A stretch of DNA of 64,000 nt from Eretmocerus hayati. Taxonomy: Eukaryota; Arthropoda; Insecta; Hymenoptera; Aphelinidae. The stretch is taken from NCBI GenBank assembly GCA_029851415.1, contig CM056743.1, positions 15,988,727-16,052,726 of the forward strand, written 5' to 3'. A program made the translations under genes and the position numbers. Positions within the stretch are counted from its first letter, which is position 1. Every line of letters starts with the position of its first letter. The notes under the pieces were generated by a model. The model ran no database searches. It was not told the origin of the DNA and saw nothing but the letters and a program-made list of their open reading frames with translations. Shown here one piece after another: positions 1-12,726 of this stretch.

Positions 1-2110
1 AGCATTATGCTTCATCAAAAAAAAATTATTGGTTCTTTAAAACTGAGTAGAACATCGCATACCTCCAAAAAGTTCCTATGCTTGAAGCAGTATCTTGCTC
101 GAGACCAGTTATATAGGGATCACAGATGTTTTCCATAACTTGACATCTTATCTATGAGATAATGTGGCTTATAAGGAGGAGGGCTGTGTAGATCTGCTTC
201 TTGGTTCAACTCCTGCTCCACACAGAAGAATTTTCTACATTATCAGATACTTTTTCATACACAAGGCGCTCCTGATAATGTCGAAGAATACTCATGCTTT
301 TAAATTTCAACACTCCTAGATATTGAGAACAAAAAGAATGGGAATTGGGAAGCTTGAACTTGATCATTAAAAAAGTTGTTGAACTCTCATAAAATCGTTT
401 GCCAGTATTAGTTCAAATGTGTACCTTGTATTGCCGCTGCCTTCGAAAAATATTCTCTTTTTGTTCAAGGAGGCCATTCAATCATATCTGAAGTAAAAAT
501 CATTGCTGGATTCTGGTTTTGTCTTGTGAGTTGGATGATCCATACTCATAATGCGCAATCAAAGCTTTGTTCTCGCCATACCAAATGTTCTGAATGTCAG
601 CCACCCAATTTTCGATTCTCACAAGTTCTTCCTGGATATCGCTGTGTTGATGCTTCTATTGCAAAAAAACAATCCTTTCCCAACGACTAATCGACCTGGT
701 CATTAGACTAAATTTCTTTTGCTGCTTTCACCTATAAAACAGTTTAAGTCAATTATGGAGTTGATCATCATCATCATTCGTTTTCTGGTAGGAGAAAGAT
801 CTTATTTGATGATGATGAAGTGAATAAAATGCTCATTGATCATTGATATCCTCAAGATGAAATGAAAGTGGATACAGTATCCACACAAACAGTATCGGTG
901 TAAGATAAGTCCTTTAGAATAAGAATATTATCTTCAAAGCATCATCTTCTACTGATTCAAACATCGATTATGAAGTGAGGGAAATTGTCGAAAAATTCAC
1001 TCACCTCAGTAATTGTGCAAGATGACTTTATACTCAATGTGAATCGTGGACCAAGTTGAATTACGTCTTCCTATATCATCTGCTGCACTAAAATTATATC
1101 TGTGTTGTGATCCAATCAACATCTCCATTTCCACAAATCAACGGTCCTTAATCAATTTGGAAAATGCCGTACAGAACTGAGAACATTTCAAACAGAGTAC
1201 TCCGTAAGTGATGCCTCATCACTAAAGGACAATTCAATCATGATCCGCTAATAAATCATCTGAATTCTCACAACTGTTTGAGGCCTATGCTTTGTGAAGA
1301 ACTACTGCTCAATTGATAATTCGGAGGCTTGGGAATTTCTCATCTTTTCCTGCACTTCTAGATCAACGGCTTTGAGATTCGCCTCACTACTTTTCTTTAT
1401 AACTTCAAACCGTAAAACTTTGTTACCCAACTCCTAATAAAACACCACTCATTGTCCAATAATCTGGAGGCACCAAGATACGATATATTCTAGTTTGAGA
1501 CATTAGTAGTCGAATGGCTGCCACTAACATTGTCTATCTGGAAATATTTCGAGCCTCCTTCAATGCATTTGATTGGATTTTAATCCCAACAACATTCAAA
1601 AGTTGACAGCACAATGAGTCGCAACATTGATACACATGGAAGATGAAAGTATGAGTAATGACCCTCGGCTACTTCCAGATCCACCTTGGAGACTATGCCA
1701 AGTCCAATTGTTCATCATCACATCTGTAAAAGTTGATTTTACTGATATCGTACGACAAGACCTCAACATTGAGAGACATGTTCTCTGAATTTTAGTACCC
1801 CTTGTCTTATAAAACAAAACCACCAGGGGTATCATTTGGTCATGATGAATAACAATATAATATTCCAGGATGAATTGTAAAAGTATTACCTGATAGACAT
1901 TTGAAGTGTCCAAAAGTTTTTGCGATAAGTTATTCTGAGAGCTGACTAGCTCAGATGGCTCAGGCCAGCTGCAGATCTGTATGGGTCATGTGTGCTGTGA
2001 GGGCTTACGGATATTGAAAAAAGCTGATGTGCTCTATCTCGGTATGTAAACCGGTGCACAGTAGTAGCAATCCTTTTGCAGTAGTCACACTCTGGATCAG
2101 GCCTGCTCTG
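1..2110. other. AT-rich stretch, no gene recognised
   Basis: I read both strands and saw no domain, splice-consistent exon chain or clear repeat. Short open frames exist, the longest on the minus strand at 1596-1913, but their translations resemble no family I know and look like chance frames. Confidence 0.5.
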
Positions 2111-2440
2111 GATAAAGACCTTGACCCACACGACCTCGACACACTCCAACTCTAGCCGGCCGCGTACTCCGGATACTGGCGCGAGGACACTCAGCGAGCC
2201 ACCCACGTCGCGGAGCATGCCGACAAGAATAGACAAGTACGTCGTCTTCGTCGTCGTTAGGGAGGGTAGAGAAGAAGTCTTCTCTACCCTCCCTATTAGC
2301 GATCCTCCAGGTACCTGGACTGGAGGATCGCTACTCCTTATAGTCATCGTCGACTGCCAAGATTTTCAAAGATGGCGGAGCGTATACGCAAAAGCGTAGG
2401 TGAAGCTAGGTTCGCGAGGAGGCCATATGCTCAGTCAGGC
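2111..2440. repeat. GC/CpG-rich patch with two adjacent hairpins
   Basis: This patch is richer in G+C and CpG than the DNA around it. At 2259-2294 there is a perfect inverted repeat with 17-bp arms (AGGGAGGGTAGAGAAGA) and a 2-nt spacer. Three bases further, at 2297-2333, a second perfect inverted repeat has 13-bp arms (TAGCGATCCTCCA) and an 11-nt loop. Open frames cross the patch on both strands (1946-2347 minus, 2121-2399 plus) but are not recognisable. It could be a small mobile-element remnant or part of a regulatory or 5'-UTR region. Confidence 0.7.
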
Positions 2441-3084
2441 TGTTATGACGCGTCAGCCAACAGTCAGTGACAATCAGCAAGCGAATCCCGTAAAACTACA
2501 GACTTCTGCTGCATTCGTTTCTGTTGATGATTCAACGATGTGTTTCACGTGCTCCTGATGCAAAATTACAATAGATTGCAATAGATTGTGCTTCGACGAG
2601 ATGAAAAAATCTCCCCAAATCGTCGAGCTTGCCCACGAGCTTGTGAATGCAGCATCATGACATCGTCAGCCTATATTGTACGAAAGATGGGGTTGAAGAG
2701 TCGATATAAATGTGTAATAACTACAGGTGTTTCCATTCAAACTCAAAATGACTCATGGGAGCCATCGTAAGCAATGTCTCTCAGAATGAACGTGTCATCA
2801 AACCATCAAAGTTATTGATCATTTTCATTTTTTGAAAACGTGATAGCTATCAAAGTTTAGTGGATAAAACAGGTGTCATAAACACTGTTTGTGGTCGTTA
2901 GTATTGGTGAAATATTTATAGAAAATTCTAACCTCGGAAGAATTATGAAAAAAAGAACGGATAAGGAGCTGTTTGATTACTCTTTCAGCATCCTGTAGCA
3001 GCTCTGATGGTCAAGCAAATTTGCTTTGAGTGTTATACAACTCATACTAATAATTCATATAGTGCTCTGATTAGTTGATATAAG
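2441..3084. other. No gene recognised; upstream of the Harbinger gene
   Basis: Nothing could be assigned. It may hold the 5' untranslated part of the Harbinger gene that follows, but no clear promoter or element terminus was found. Confidence 0.4.
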
Positions 3085-5816
3085 ATGCTGCCAAGCATAT
3101 TTAATTTGCTCGTTCGGGGAGGACGAGAGGAGCAAGAAAGGAGAAGAAGGATAAGAAAAAGGATAAGAGCTATGTTATGCAGAAAAGATCTCATGGCGCG
3201 ACGGAGAACACTGAGAGATACCTCCAATCCTTTCATGATTGGCGATGAAACCTTCCGTTTGGAATACAGGTACATTTTTTGCACCACTTATTATTTGCAA
3301 GTGTTTGAAATTACATTCGGAATGACAGTGAATTAGTCAGCATAAGAGATGGGACTGTTTTCGTACTGTCAGAATACCAATATCGAGTGAGATGATGCCA
3401 CTTCCCTCACACAAAGTATTAACTCTTTTGCAAAATGTGTAACATTAGCTACTTACGATAATGATGAAGTCAACTCTGAACAAGCTCTTCTCTGTGACAG
3501 CCTTGGTGTGATTTCACTCTTTACTGCTTTTTACAGTTGAAGTCCAATCCAGTTTTGCATAATTCGATCACTAAAGAGTATAAATACCACTTGATTGCAA
3601 CAAGTGCTTGACAACTCTCATGGTCAAGTGTGCTACAGGATATTTTCCATTCATCTACTGATGAAACGATTTTAGACATAAGAAGATAATTTACTGAGAA
3701 AAATGGACTCAATTTTTACTTGTCATATGTATTACTTCCAGGATGTACCCATGGATGGCCATTGAATTATTCGAACTGATTGAGCATGCGCTGCCCAATC
3801 ATTATGCTGGAGTGCCATCTGACCAACAATTCCTATCTGTGGTGGGATTTTTGGCCACCGAATCTTATCAAAAAAGCTGTGCCAACGATCACAAACATGC
3901 TATGAGTCAACCAGCGTTCAGCAAGTATCTACACATAGTGATACCTGCAATTAACTCTCTGAGAAGTCGATTCATCCATTTTCCAAGTACAAGGGAGGAG
4001 AGACAGGCCGTACAAACAGGGTGAGGAGCAAGACTAAACCACTCAGTATTATTTAGACAAAGTTTGAATGAATATGCGATCGTAGGTTCCAACAACGTCT
4101 TGGCTTCGAAGGTGTGTACGGAGCAATTGACTGTACCTCAATAAAAATATTCAACAGAAGACGAAGCGGCTTACGTCGATAGGAAGAATAATCACTCTCT
4201 AAATATGCAGATTGTAAGCAACGCAACTGTGTTGTTGTTATAATATCAAAATATTGATTCATCCATGATCAATCAGAAAATTGAACTAATTATCATTCAA
4301 TTTCGGTTCTCCCAGGTATATGACACAAACTACAGAATACTAGCAATATGCAATGGTCGGACTCATGACCAATTCATCTGGTTGAACAGTAATTTCGAGA
4401 TCGGCTGTACCGGTCACTTGCAGAGAATCCAGGAGAAAACTTTTACTTCGTCGGTAAGTGGACAAACCAACTTTTTAGGGGATCAATACATTGCAAGCTT
4501 CATTGCAATCAAAATAGCTCGAGAGAAGGTGAGCCCGAGAAGCAAGCTTTCCTGCTTCAAGGGCCTCTTCAGGCGTACAAGACGAAAACGGAATAAATTT
4601 GATTGGATATATCAATATTTCACCTTTTCTGGACGCAAAGAGGGCCTTACTGCAGAAAAAACAGCTTCCCTGGCTCACCTTTTCCTGGGCTATCTTAAAA
4701 ATAATGCAAATTTCACCTCTCTATTTCAAATTATTCATCATACTTCTTCCTAGTAATTCGATGGCGCAGTTTACCTTTAGAGGACGGGGATGGTCACTAT
4801 TTTAGCTCACCACGATCTCGGACCGATGAAGATACAGTCAGTACATATGAATATTCCCATGATGATCGAGAATCATTTTATTGGGAAAAATCCCCGTCCT
4901 CCAAAGGTTGATTTGCACTGACACACTAGATTCGATGTAGAATTATTGTATTCAAGGCAAACGAATAAAATATCGTAATACTTGAATGAAAAATACATTC
5001 CCCAATAATTTTTACAGCTGACGAAGGCTACACCGAATCTAGAGTTTTATTGATTGCCGTTCGCAATGCAAACAACAACACGACAGAAGGTGAATATACT
5101 GAAGCTATTCGCGGAACCAGATGCATGGTTGAACAAACTATTGGCATGCTCAAAGGAGCTTGGAGATGTCTCAACAATATGAGAGGACTCCACCATGAAC
5201 CCCACTTTGCTGCAGAGATCACAACTGCCTGCTGCATATTGCATAAATTTCTCAGGGAAAGGGGGTAAGTCCAATTCTCGTGGTCTCTTTTCTACATTAG
5301 ACTTTAAAAAATCCTATCCAAAAAATAAATAACATCTGAATTGGAAAATTACTGAGGATCGCAAACTTTGTGCAATAAATTGTGACCACTTTTTATTTTC
5401 TCACAATTTATCTCAAAAATCTATTCGGATCGAGAAACTTTAAGAAAGTAAAGAATTTTGGATGACTAGAATGATTTTCACAGCCTAAATTCTAAGCAAA
5501 GATTGTGAAGTGATTCCCGGTCAAGTATTGTATAAAAATCAGTTACAAGGCGTATAAATTTTGAGCCCTTGAAATATCTCCAAAGAATGCGAAGAATGCG
5601 ATTGGTAGTACTCTCAGAATGAAAGCGGAGTATCATTGTCAAAATATATGAATTAATATATCACAACTCATTGAAAAATTCTTTACTAGAATGCCTGTGA
5701 TACCCGCGGCCCTGGAGGAAGAAGAAGATGAGGTTGTTCCTCCTATCATAAATGGAGAGTATGAGCGTGGACTTCTCGTACGAAACCGTATAATTAGGAC
5801 GCACTTCACACGCTAA
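3085..5816 (+). pseudogene. PIF/Harbinger (HARBI1-like) transposase, six exons, two frameshifts
   Basis: This is a DDE transposase or domesticated nuclease of the HARBI1 family. Six exons join with consistent phase at GT-AG introns: 3085-3269, 3742-4020, 4086-4213, 4316-4453, 5018-5264 and 5690-5816 (TAA). Exon 1 holds a basic N-terminus followed by RDTSNPFMIG, like the usual HARBI1 start. Exon 3 has GVYGAIDCTSIKIF with the first catalytic Asp, exon 5 opens with DEGYTESRVLL (second Asp), and MVEQTIGMLKG carries the Glu. The last exon ends ...RTHFTR before the stop. Two lesions break the frame: one base too many in exon 3 near 4157-4161, and a shift inside exon 4 between the WLNSNF and FYFV segments. 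Everything outside them reads well, so the gene is either recently dead or carries long-read indel errors. No terminal inverted repeats, TWA duplication or partner Myb-like gene were found. Confidence 0.85.
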
Positions 5817-7196
5817 AAACATGTTCTTAATGTAAGTTTATGACAACTCATTAGGTACTTCTCGGGGCCCTACTTCTCACTTGTAACAATTTTAACCACT
5901 ATTTCTCATTCCAGGAATGTGGGAATGTGAGCCAAACCTATTATGCAATGGATCGATCTTGAGATTTTAATGCAGTAAATTGGCAGTGACACAAAATTAT
6001 CCTTGGGGGTACTCACGCAAGGATAACCGGGACGCCCTTTACTTGTCAGAGTACAAGTATTTTTGTCTATATATTGTTTAATTTAAATTAATAGAGTTGA
6101 ACTTGGTGAATAAATAGGGATTAATTCAATTCGTTGTGAGTTGTGTGAATAACTTAACCGTCACATGTTATGACTTATGTCACTCTTTTCACTCTGATCA
6201 TCAATGCATTCTAACTCACCATGCTGCCAGGCTCTTGGGACATTGTTTTGGTCTGCACGTCACAGTCGCACAACTAAATACTTGTTGGTGAGCAGAACCC
6301 ACAAAAACTTGTTCTATCTGGAAGAGATAATATCTTGTCTGCTATGCCATTCAGTTAAACCATTGAAAATATCATGATTTTTTAATAGGCTTGTCTATAC
6401 ACAAATACTAATTCTACGTTGTGAATAAAAAGTTCAAATCATAAATGTTGATGTTGAACTATCAGTCCTGTGAAATATAAATAGCCAATGCCCGAGTTAT
6501 ACCATGAACAGATCCATCATGCAAGTGTATAAGTATGCTATGAGCAGAAATGAATAATCGACTCTTTGAATAATTTATGCAAACTTTGACGCACATTACT
6601 ATAGAAGATCAAGGACATTTGTCTAGATCATCTTCTAGCCATGAGCATTTCTAGTAACGCTGACAGAATAAGATTCTATGAGTGATTGACTTGAACTCAT
6701 TTAGAAATTAGTTGACAAGTTATTTATACTCTTGCTAAGTAGAGAAGGCGATGGATGCTCCCAATGAAATTGAGGCATTTTGAGTGCAATGATGCAAGAA
6801 AGATTACTGATTAATGTGCTTTTCAGACATCAACAACTAAATCGTAATTTCATATGTCTGACCTCATTGAAAAGCTGTCGATAGACTTATTTGATGGCTC
6901 AATCTGCCAGTTAGACTAAATTTGATCACTCATCTGATATTACTCAAATTTTTCATCACTTGACATTGATCTTCGTTCAACAATGGTGCTACAAGTGGAT
7001 AGCTTCTAGACACTCACTGATTAACATGAACAATTTATTTGGATGAATGAGTCCCTCAGAACCGCGGTTAATCATGATCGTGTAGGAACAAGTATCAATC
7101 ATTCCAAAATTCCCGCTTTACCTACACATATTTTTGGCATTTCCATCATGCAAAATTCAATCGCCCCGTTTGTCTTGGTCCAGGCGGTCGAGTCTA
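5817..7196. other. No gene recognised between Harbinger gene and Transib
   Basis: AT-rich sequence without recognisable coding potential. It probably includes the 3' untranslated part of the Harbinger gene. A 82-codon plus-strand frame at 7043-7291 runs across the Transib boundary and is therefore not a gene. Confidence 0.45.
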
Positions 7197-7201
7197 CGCC
7201 G

Positions 7202-8138
7202 CACACAGTTGATGAAAACCCGATTTGCGACACAATTATTCTCATCCTGAAAACAAGCGAATTTGGAAATTTGCGAAAGGGGAAATTGTAGGTTTTTTTA
7301 CGTAGATTATGAATCTTTTCCCCAATTGGAGCCTCCGAGATTCATACGCTGACGGCAAGCATAAAAACGCGAAAATCGCGGAAAACGCAGTTTTAGTGGT
7401 TTAACTTGATGGGGATGCATTTTACACGAACTTTTATGGGAACAAAAGTTGTTGCATTTTTCGATACAAATCGGATGATATGACCAGTTTTTCGTGAAAC
7501 CGAATTTTTTGGTGTTTTTGCCATTTTGGAGGGTTTTTAGTGGATATTTTGGAATTCGGACTACGGCAATCGAAAGAGCGAAAAATTTTACGTCGGAATA
7601 TGTACTTTGAAAATTTGGGAAGAAGATTTTTGGAGGTGATCTAGGGAGTAAGAATAGAGGAAAAACTGAAAAAAAAGAGAAAAATGGATAATTCGTGAAT
7701 TCTCGAGGTCTAATCGTGAATGTGCCACCTTGTCCACAATGAGGTTACCTTTCTCCATCATCAATCAACTATTTGCCGTGTTCCACAAGTGCGTAGATAC
7801 ACTTGCAGGACTCTCAGACCAGTTATAACGAGTCTTGGGGTCATATTCCGTGCAAAGCCCTATGAATCCGATCAAAATCATGAATTTTCGAGGTCTAATC
7901 ATGAATGTGCCACCTTGTCCACAAAGAGGGTACCTTTCGACATCATCAATCAACTATTTGCCGTGTTCCAGGAGTGCCTAGATACACCTGCTGGACTCTG
8001 AGACCGGTTATAGCGAGTCTTGGGGTCATATTCCGTGCAAAGCCCTATGAATCCGATCAAAATCATGAATTCTCGAGGTCTAATCGTGAATGTGCCACCT
8101 TGTCCACAAAGGGGGTACCTTGCGACATCATCAATCAA
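7202..8138 (+). repeat. Left long TIR of Transib with 185-bp tandem units
   Basis: This arm is inverted relative to 11835-12721. The outer ~490 bp are single copy. From about 7690 a 185-bp unit repeats about 2.4 times: the segments after AATGTGCCACCTTGTCCACA recur exactly 185 bp apart, at 7720 and 7905 and again near 8090. The unit leaves open frames in several phases; these are by-products of the repeat. The arm stops at about 8138, inside a unit. Confidence 0.85.
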
Positions 8139-8804
8139 CTCTCCCGCTGAAAAGGTGTATCATCAAATACGAAATGATAAAAACAATGATGGATGGAAAG
8201 GTGAGTGTACCCAACCTATTACGTCCTCGATCCTGCTTGAACAATTGATAATATACAAAAAATTTGCATGAGAAACATTCGTGTCAAAGAAATGATATCT
8301 CATCCAGGTTTTCCTCTTCATATCTGTATTATCTCAGCGGAAAATCGTTCTACTTCTAGAAATATTCAGGACGTTCCATATATCTATACTCGCTGGATAA
8401 GTGTGATGCACATATCTGAAATACTTGGAACATCATATCAGCTACTTTGGCATCCATAGAGAATTCTTGATGCAAACGTAAAATTTCGAGAGTATCAGAC
8501 AGAGTATCTAAAAAAGCTCTTGGTAAATGGTGATTTTAGAATGCACCTTGGGAAAAATGAATAAAACAATTACCATACAGTCGGAAGATAAGGATGATGA
8601 CCGAAGATAAGGATGATGACACTGGTCTTCAAAATATCTTGGCGTCTCGATTGTCAAATGTACAGAGGGGTGAGTCTTGTATTCTCTCCATTTCAGACTG
8701 GCAAAAACATTGTCTATTCTTATATGTAATAATTCTTCATTCGGTAAATATAAGAATCTTTATGGGTTAGTCGACAGGTAAAAAGTCTAAGCGGGGGGTA
8801 GTAG
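8139..8804 (+). other. Transib interior upstream of recognisable exons
   Basis: This stretch should hold the rest of the transposase gene, but I could not identify the regions carrying the two catalytic Asp residues. There are splice-like signals (for example a GTGAGT after GGATGGAAAG near 8200 and another near 8670) and a short direct repeat of GAAGATAAGGATGATGA near 8590-8620. With only about 660 bp here, a full N-terminal half would not fit, which suggests an internal deletion. Confidence 0.4.
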
Positions 8805-11021
8805 CACCGAGACTGTTAGTAACATTATAAAGAAGAGGAAAGTTCTCCTCCAAGAAAAGCTCTATCCGGTGCTTGGAGTGATGATTGAGTCTCCCAAAAA
8901 TGGTTATGGGAACACTTGCGATGGCAACACTGCTAGGAAATTTTTCGAAAAACATGAGAAAATCGCCAAAATCACAGGTGAGTCTATAGATATATTGATG
9001 TCAGAATATAATAAGCATCCTCGACCTTGACTTTATTAAACGACATTACCCATGATCGAGTATTCAATGAGGCTTTGGTTCTCATTTTAGTGACTCCATA
9101 GTTGCCTCCGTACCTCACTTGAAACTAGCATTTTCCACACTGTGTTACAGTCAGGGAACTAAAATCCGTTAATGAAATAGGATGGTCTTTCCCTACTCTG
9201 TGTCGGACTCCGGTTCTATTAGTGATTGATCTAGTCTCGAATCTCTCATTTGATATCCACGGAGTGAAGCTTTATTTCATTGCTATATTTTTCGTAGGTC
9301 TGCACAGCAATTCATATCACATCTGACCTAAACTTTATGAATATTCCATCGAAATCATGGATATAGATTGCTTCGAGCGAAATGTTGACGTTCAAACTTA
9401 GAAAATAGATATTTTTTAGGACGAACTATCTCACAATGATCGGAATAGCTGGTTGTCATTGTCTCTGTGAACTCGTGGCTGACTCTTTAGTGTCCAAATT
9501 CTGTTAGTATCCCCTTCCATGCAACATCGCTTACCTAACAGTTGTTATCGTACCACGGGATTCAGAATATTCCCCACGAATCCTTTCCGTGCCGGAATAA
9601 TCTTATAACTTTCTATAACTGGAATATTTTTAGCATCGATTCTCTGGATGTCCATTTTCGTTCACGAAGTCTTGAGTACTGCATTGTTGTAAGGTCAAGG
9701 CTTCCCTAATTCCATTGGGACAGAAAAATATAAGGGTGATTCCAGTCAGCAAAGATTTCTGCACAGGTGCTGCGATATAATTTTCTGATGAATGACTTCA
9801 AATCTAGTTTATTTTATTAACTCTTCTGCCTTGTACGCTATCAATATCATGTACATACTGTATGGAGCCAAATCAAATCGAGATCACGAAAGATATAAGT
9901 GTAACGCAGATATAATCCATGGAATTATGTAACTGTGATACCGTGACGTATCATTGCTTTAATCTCTTGGCATGGATATATCGAAATGACCACAAGCCCA
10001 ATGTGATCCTATAGATTGATTCGTCACGAATCAATCGTGATGATACTTGGAGTTATTCCAGTATGTCAGAGTTACGTTTGCGTGGAATACATCTCCCGAA
10101 ATTTATTACAGGCTTTGACCCAGTGTTGCTTGAGCTTTTCACAACGATCCTGCAAGCTTTATCTCGTTCTTTTGAGATCGACCCTCTGAAATGTAAAGAT
10201 CTGTGCATGAGAGCAACGATACGGTACTGTCAAAACTACTCATGGTACAAGCTTCCACCATCAATACATGCTATTTTGATGCATGCATGGAAAATGATGC
10301 AGTTTTACCATATTTCTATGGGAGTGTTATCCGAAGAGGCTCTCGGGACGACTCATAAAGTCGTCAAGTCCACCAGACTGAATCATACGAGGAAATTTTC
10401 CAGGTATGTACTTTTCATTTTGCCGAGATGTGGTAATTTTTTTGGGCAATAGTTGAATCAAGATTTCGTTTCAATATTCACGCAATCGTTTAGATGGGAT
10501 ACCGAGATGCATAAGGGGTACAATTCATGTGAAAATGTACATTCTTCCAACGAATGAATCGATAAATGCTCAATCTTGAATGTGGATGAGATGTGAGCTT
10601 CACTCTTTTTCAAGTTGAAGCTCGGGATTCATGGCTAATTTCCCATAGTGTACTCATTCACCCTTAATTATTACTGTTACCTTTCGAACTCCTAGGCAAT
10701 ATACCGATGCATCACGATAATGAAAGCTAGACTCTTGGCTATCAATGGATTTGTACACAAATAATACATGTGAATAAATATCAGCTGAATGGAGAAAAAT
10801 TCCACTGAAAATATTGCTCGTGGAGTTATGCCTATCGCTAACGATTATGGATTCTCGCATTATTTTCCAGGGAAGCGACCAATGAGGACCTATTCCATCG
10901 ATTGTTCCTGTTTTCAGATCCTATCCTGTCTCGGACTCGCAAAATCAGGGAGAAGAGAGTGAATCTACTATCGCTTGAGTTGAGGAAGTTGATTGTTGTC
11001 AACAGTGAGGATGATGGTTAG
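8805..11021 (+). CDS. Transib/RAG1-like transposase, C-terminal exons (partial)
   Basis: Three exons join in phase at GT-AG sites: about 8805-8977, 10112-10403 and 10871-11021 (TAG). The first has the motif NGYGNTCDGNTARKFF, matching the RAG1/Transib block that reads MRMNGNFARKLM in RAG1. The second reads FDPVLLELFTTILQALS and then KLPPSIHAILMHAWKMMQF followed by GVLSEEALGTTHK. The SEE aligns with the catalytic Glu region of RAG1 (ASEGNESGNK), followed by a basic NHTRKFSR. The last exon, ATNEDLFHRLFLFSDPIL, is the family's C-terminal block. The first exon's acceptor is uncertain (8801-8805), because an in-frame stop lies at 8788. No lesion is seen in these exons, but the upstream catalytic Asp exons are missing or unrecognised. 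Assignment rests on recall of family motifs, not a search. Confidence 0.75.
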
Positions 11022-11834
11022 AATACTATCTAGTTGTATTGTGCTTGATGTATTCGAGTTGGCGGAATCAAAATAATTGGTCGTAACCTTTTGGAGAATT
11101 AGTGGGAGATTCTACGATTCTTTCGGTTACTGTTGTGAATCAAGAACAGGCTGTGTTTTTTATAGGATAACTTTCGTTTGATTTTGTGGTTATTTTCGAT
11201 TTCTAGTCTAGATTCCCGATGGTGCTCAAGTCTGTCACATGAACCTTGTTTCCAATGCCTTACTATTTCAGTATTGTACCTGTTGGTTACGGACTTGGGC
11301 ATGTTGCAGATGTTGCTTTAACTAACCATGAATGTATCCTAAATTCGTGATCGTCTATGGAATCATGAATACCTGTATGTTGAAATTTTGCTGGACGAAT
11401 GAAAATTCGTGTGAGAGGGAAATCTATGGTGATCTTTCTTATGTGAACCCAACTGAAAATTGGGAGATCCGCGCCAGTAAGTTGGGAAGTATTTCAATTT
11501 GGGTAATGAGGAGTGAAATTTGATGTGATAAGTGATGGGAACAGAAGACCCTGAACTATCCCTACACCCTTGGTCCCCTTTTTTGCTATGGAACCAACTG
11601 ATTTCCCTGTGATCTGCAGTGGAAGCAAGGTCGCGGATTGGGTCATTCGGTTTCAACTCAATGAACATTCGAGCACCAACGTTTCTCATTCTTAATTCGA
11701 GGATTGGGTCGGTCGATTTGATTATTATCAACCTCATTAAGCATGAAGTATTCTTTTGATCCACTCCCACATCCTTCATTTTACATAAGAGAGATTGGAG
11801 AAGGGACAAGTGTGTGGAATTTCGGTCTAGTGAC
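11022..11834. other. Transib interior 3' of the transposase
   Basis: No gene recognised. A 148-codon minus-strand frame (11363-11809) has no family resemblance. It overlaps two diverged copies of a GGATTGGGTCG-containing segment near 11630-11720, so it is more likely repeat-derived than a protein. Confidence 0.4.
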
Positions 11835-12721
11835 TGCTACGGGAAGGAAGCCCCAAGATTGATTTCATGGTTCTCATCGGATTTGCCGGGCTGTACATTG
11901 ACTCTGGCCCCGGAACCCTCAGAGTCCAGCGTGTGTATCTAGGCACTTCTGGAACACGGCAAATAGTTGGTTGATGATGGAGAAAGGTACCCCCTTTTTG
12001 GACAAGGTGGCACATTCACGATTAGACCTTGAGAATTCATGATTTTGATCGGATTCATAGGGCTTTGCACGGAATATGACCCCAAGACTCGTTATAACTG
12101 GTCTCAGAGTCCAGCAAGTGTATCTACGCACTTGTGGAACACGGCAAATAGTTGGTTGATGATGGAGAAAGGTAACGCCATTGTGGACAAGGTGGCACAT
12201 TCACGATTAGACCTCGAGAATTCACGAATTACCCATTTTTCTCTGTTTTTTCAGTTTTTCCTCTATTCTCACTCCTTAGATCACCTCCAAGAATCTTTTT
12301 TCCGAATTTTTAAAGTACATATTCCGACGTAAAATTTCCCGTTCTTTCGATTGCCGTAGTCCAAATTGAAAAATATCTACTAAAAGCCCTCCAAAATGGC
12401 AAAAAACACTGAAAAATTCGGTTCCACGAAAAACTGGTCATATCATCCGATTTGTATCAAAAAATGCAATAACTTTTGTTCCTATAAAAATTTGTGTAAA
12501 ATGCATCCCCATCAAGTTAAACCACTAAAACTGCGTTTTTCCCGCGATTTTCGCGTTTTTATGCTTGCCGTTAGCGTATGAATCTCGGAGGCTCCAATTG
12601 GGAAAAAAATTCATAATCTACGTGAAAAAACCTACAATTTCCCCTTTCGCAAATTTCCAAATTCGCTTGTTTTCAGGGTGAGAATAATTGTGTCGCAAAT
12701 CGGGTTTTCATCAACTGTGTG
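11835..12721 (-). repeat. Right long TIR of Transib with 185-bp tandem units
   Basis: This is the inverted counterpart of 7202-8138, with two clear 185-bp units plus a more diverged inner one reaching about 11835. The outer single-copy part is near-identical to the left arm apart from scattered substitutions and small indels. This arm extends further into its third unit than the left arm. Confidence 0.85.
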
Positions 12722-12726
12722 CGTCG

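Larger units (their letters stand above)
7197..12726 (+). mobile_element. Transib (RAG1-like) DNA transposon with long TIRs
   Basis: The element runs from CACACAGTTG at 7202 to its inverted copy CAACTGTGTG ending at 12721 (5,520 bp). It is flanked by CGCCG (7197-7201) and CGTCG (12722-12726). Transib elements make 5-bp duplications and, as I recall, prefer CGNCG, so the flanks fit a duplication with one later C/T change. The TIRs are about 0.9 kb and contain 185-bp tandem units. The interior holds the C-terminal part of a RAG1/Transib-type transposase on the plus strand. The terminal CACACAG resembles the CAC start shared by Transib ends and V(D)J signals. The catalytic N-terminal half was not found, so the copy is probably internally deleted. 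Confidence 0.85.

Noticed and set aside
1946..2399. Coding exon in the GC-rich patch
   Set aside because: Both strands are open and perfect hairpins lie inside; openness is explained by composition.
7690..8150. Protein-coding genes in the overlapping frames here and at 11827-12332
   Set aside because: The same frames recur every 185 bp and in inverted form in the other TIR, so they are by-products of tandem repeats.
11363..11809. 148-residue minus-strand gene in the Transib interior
   Set aside because: No family resemblance, and it crosses a diverged internal duplication.
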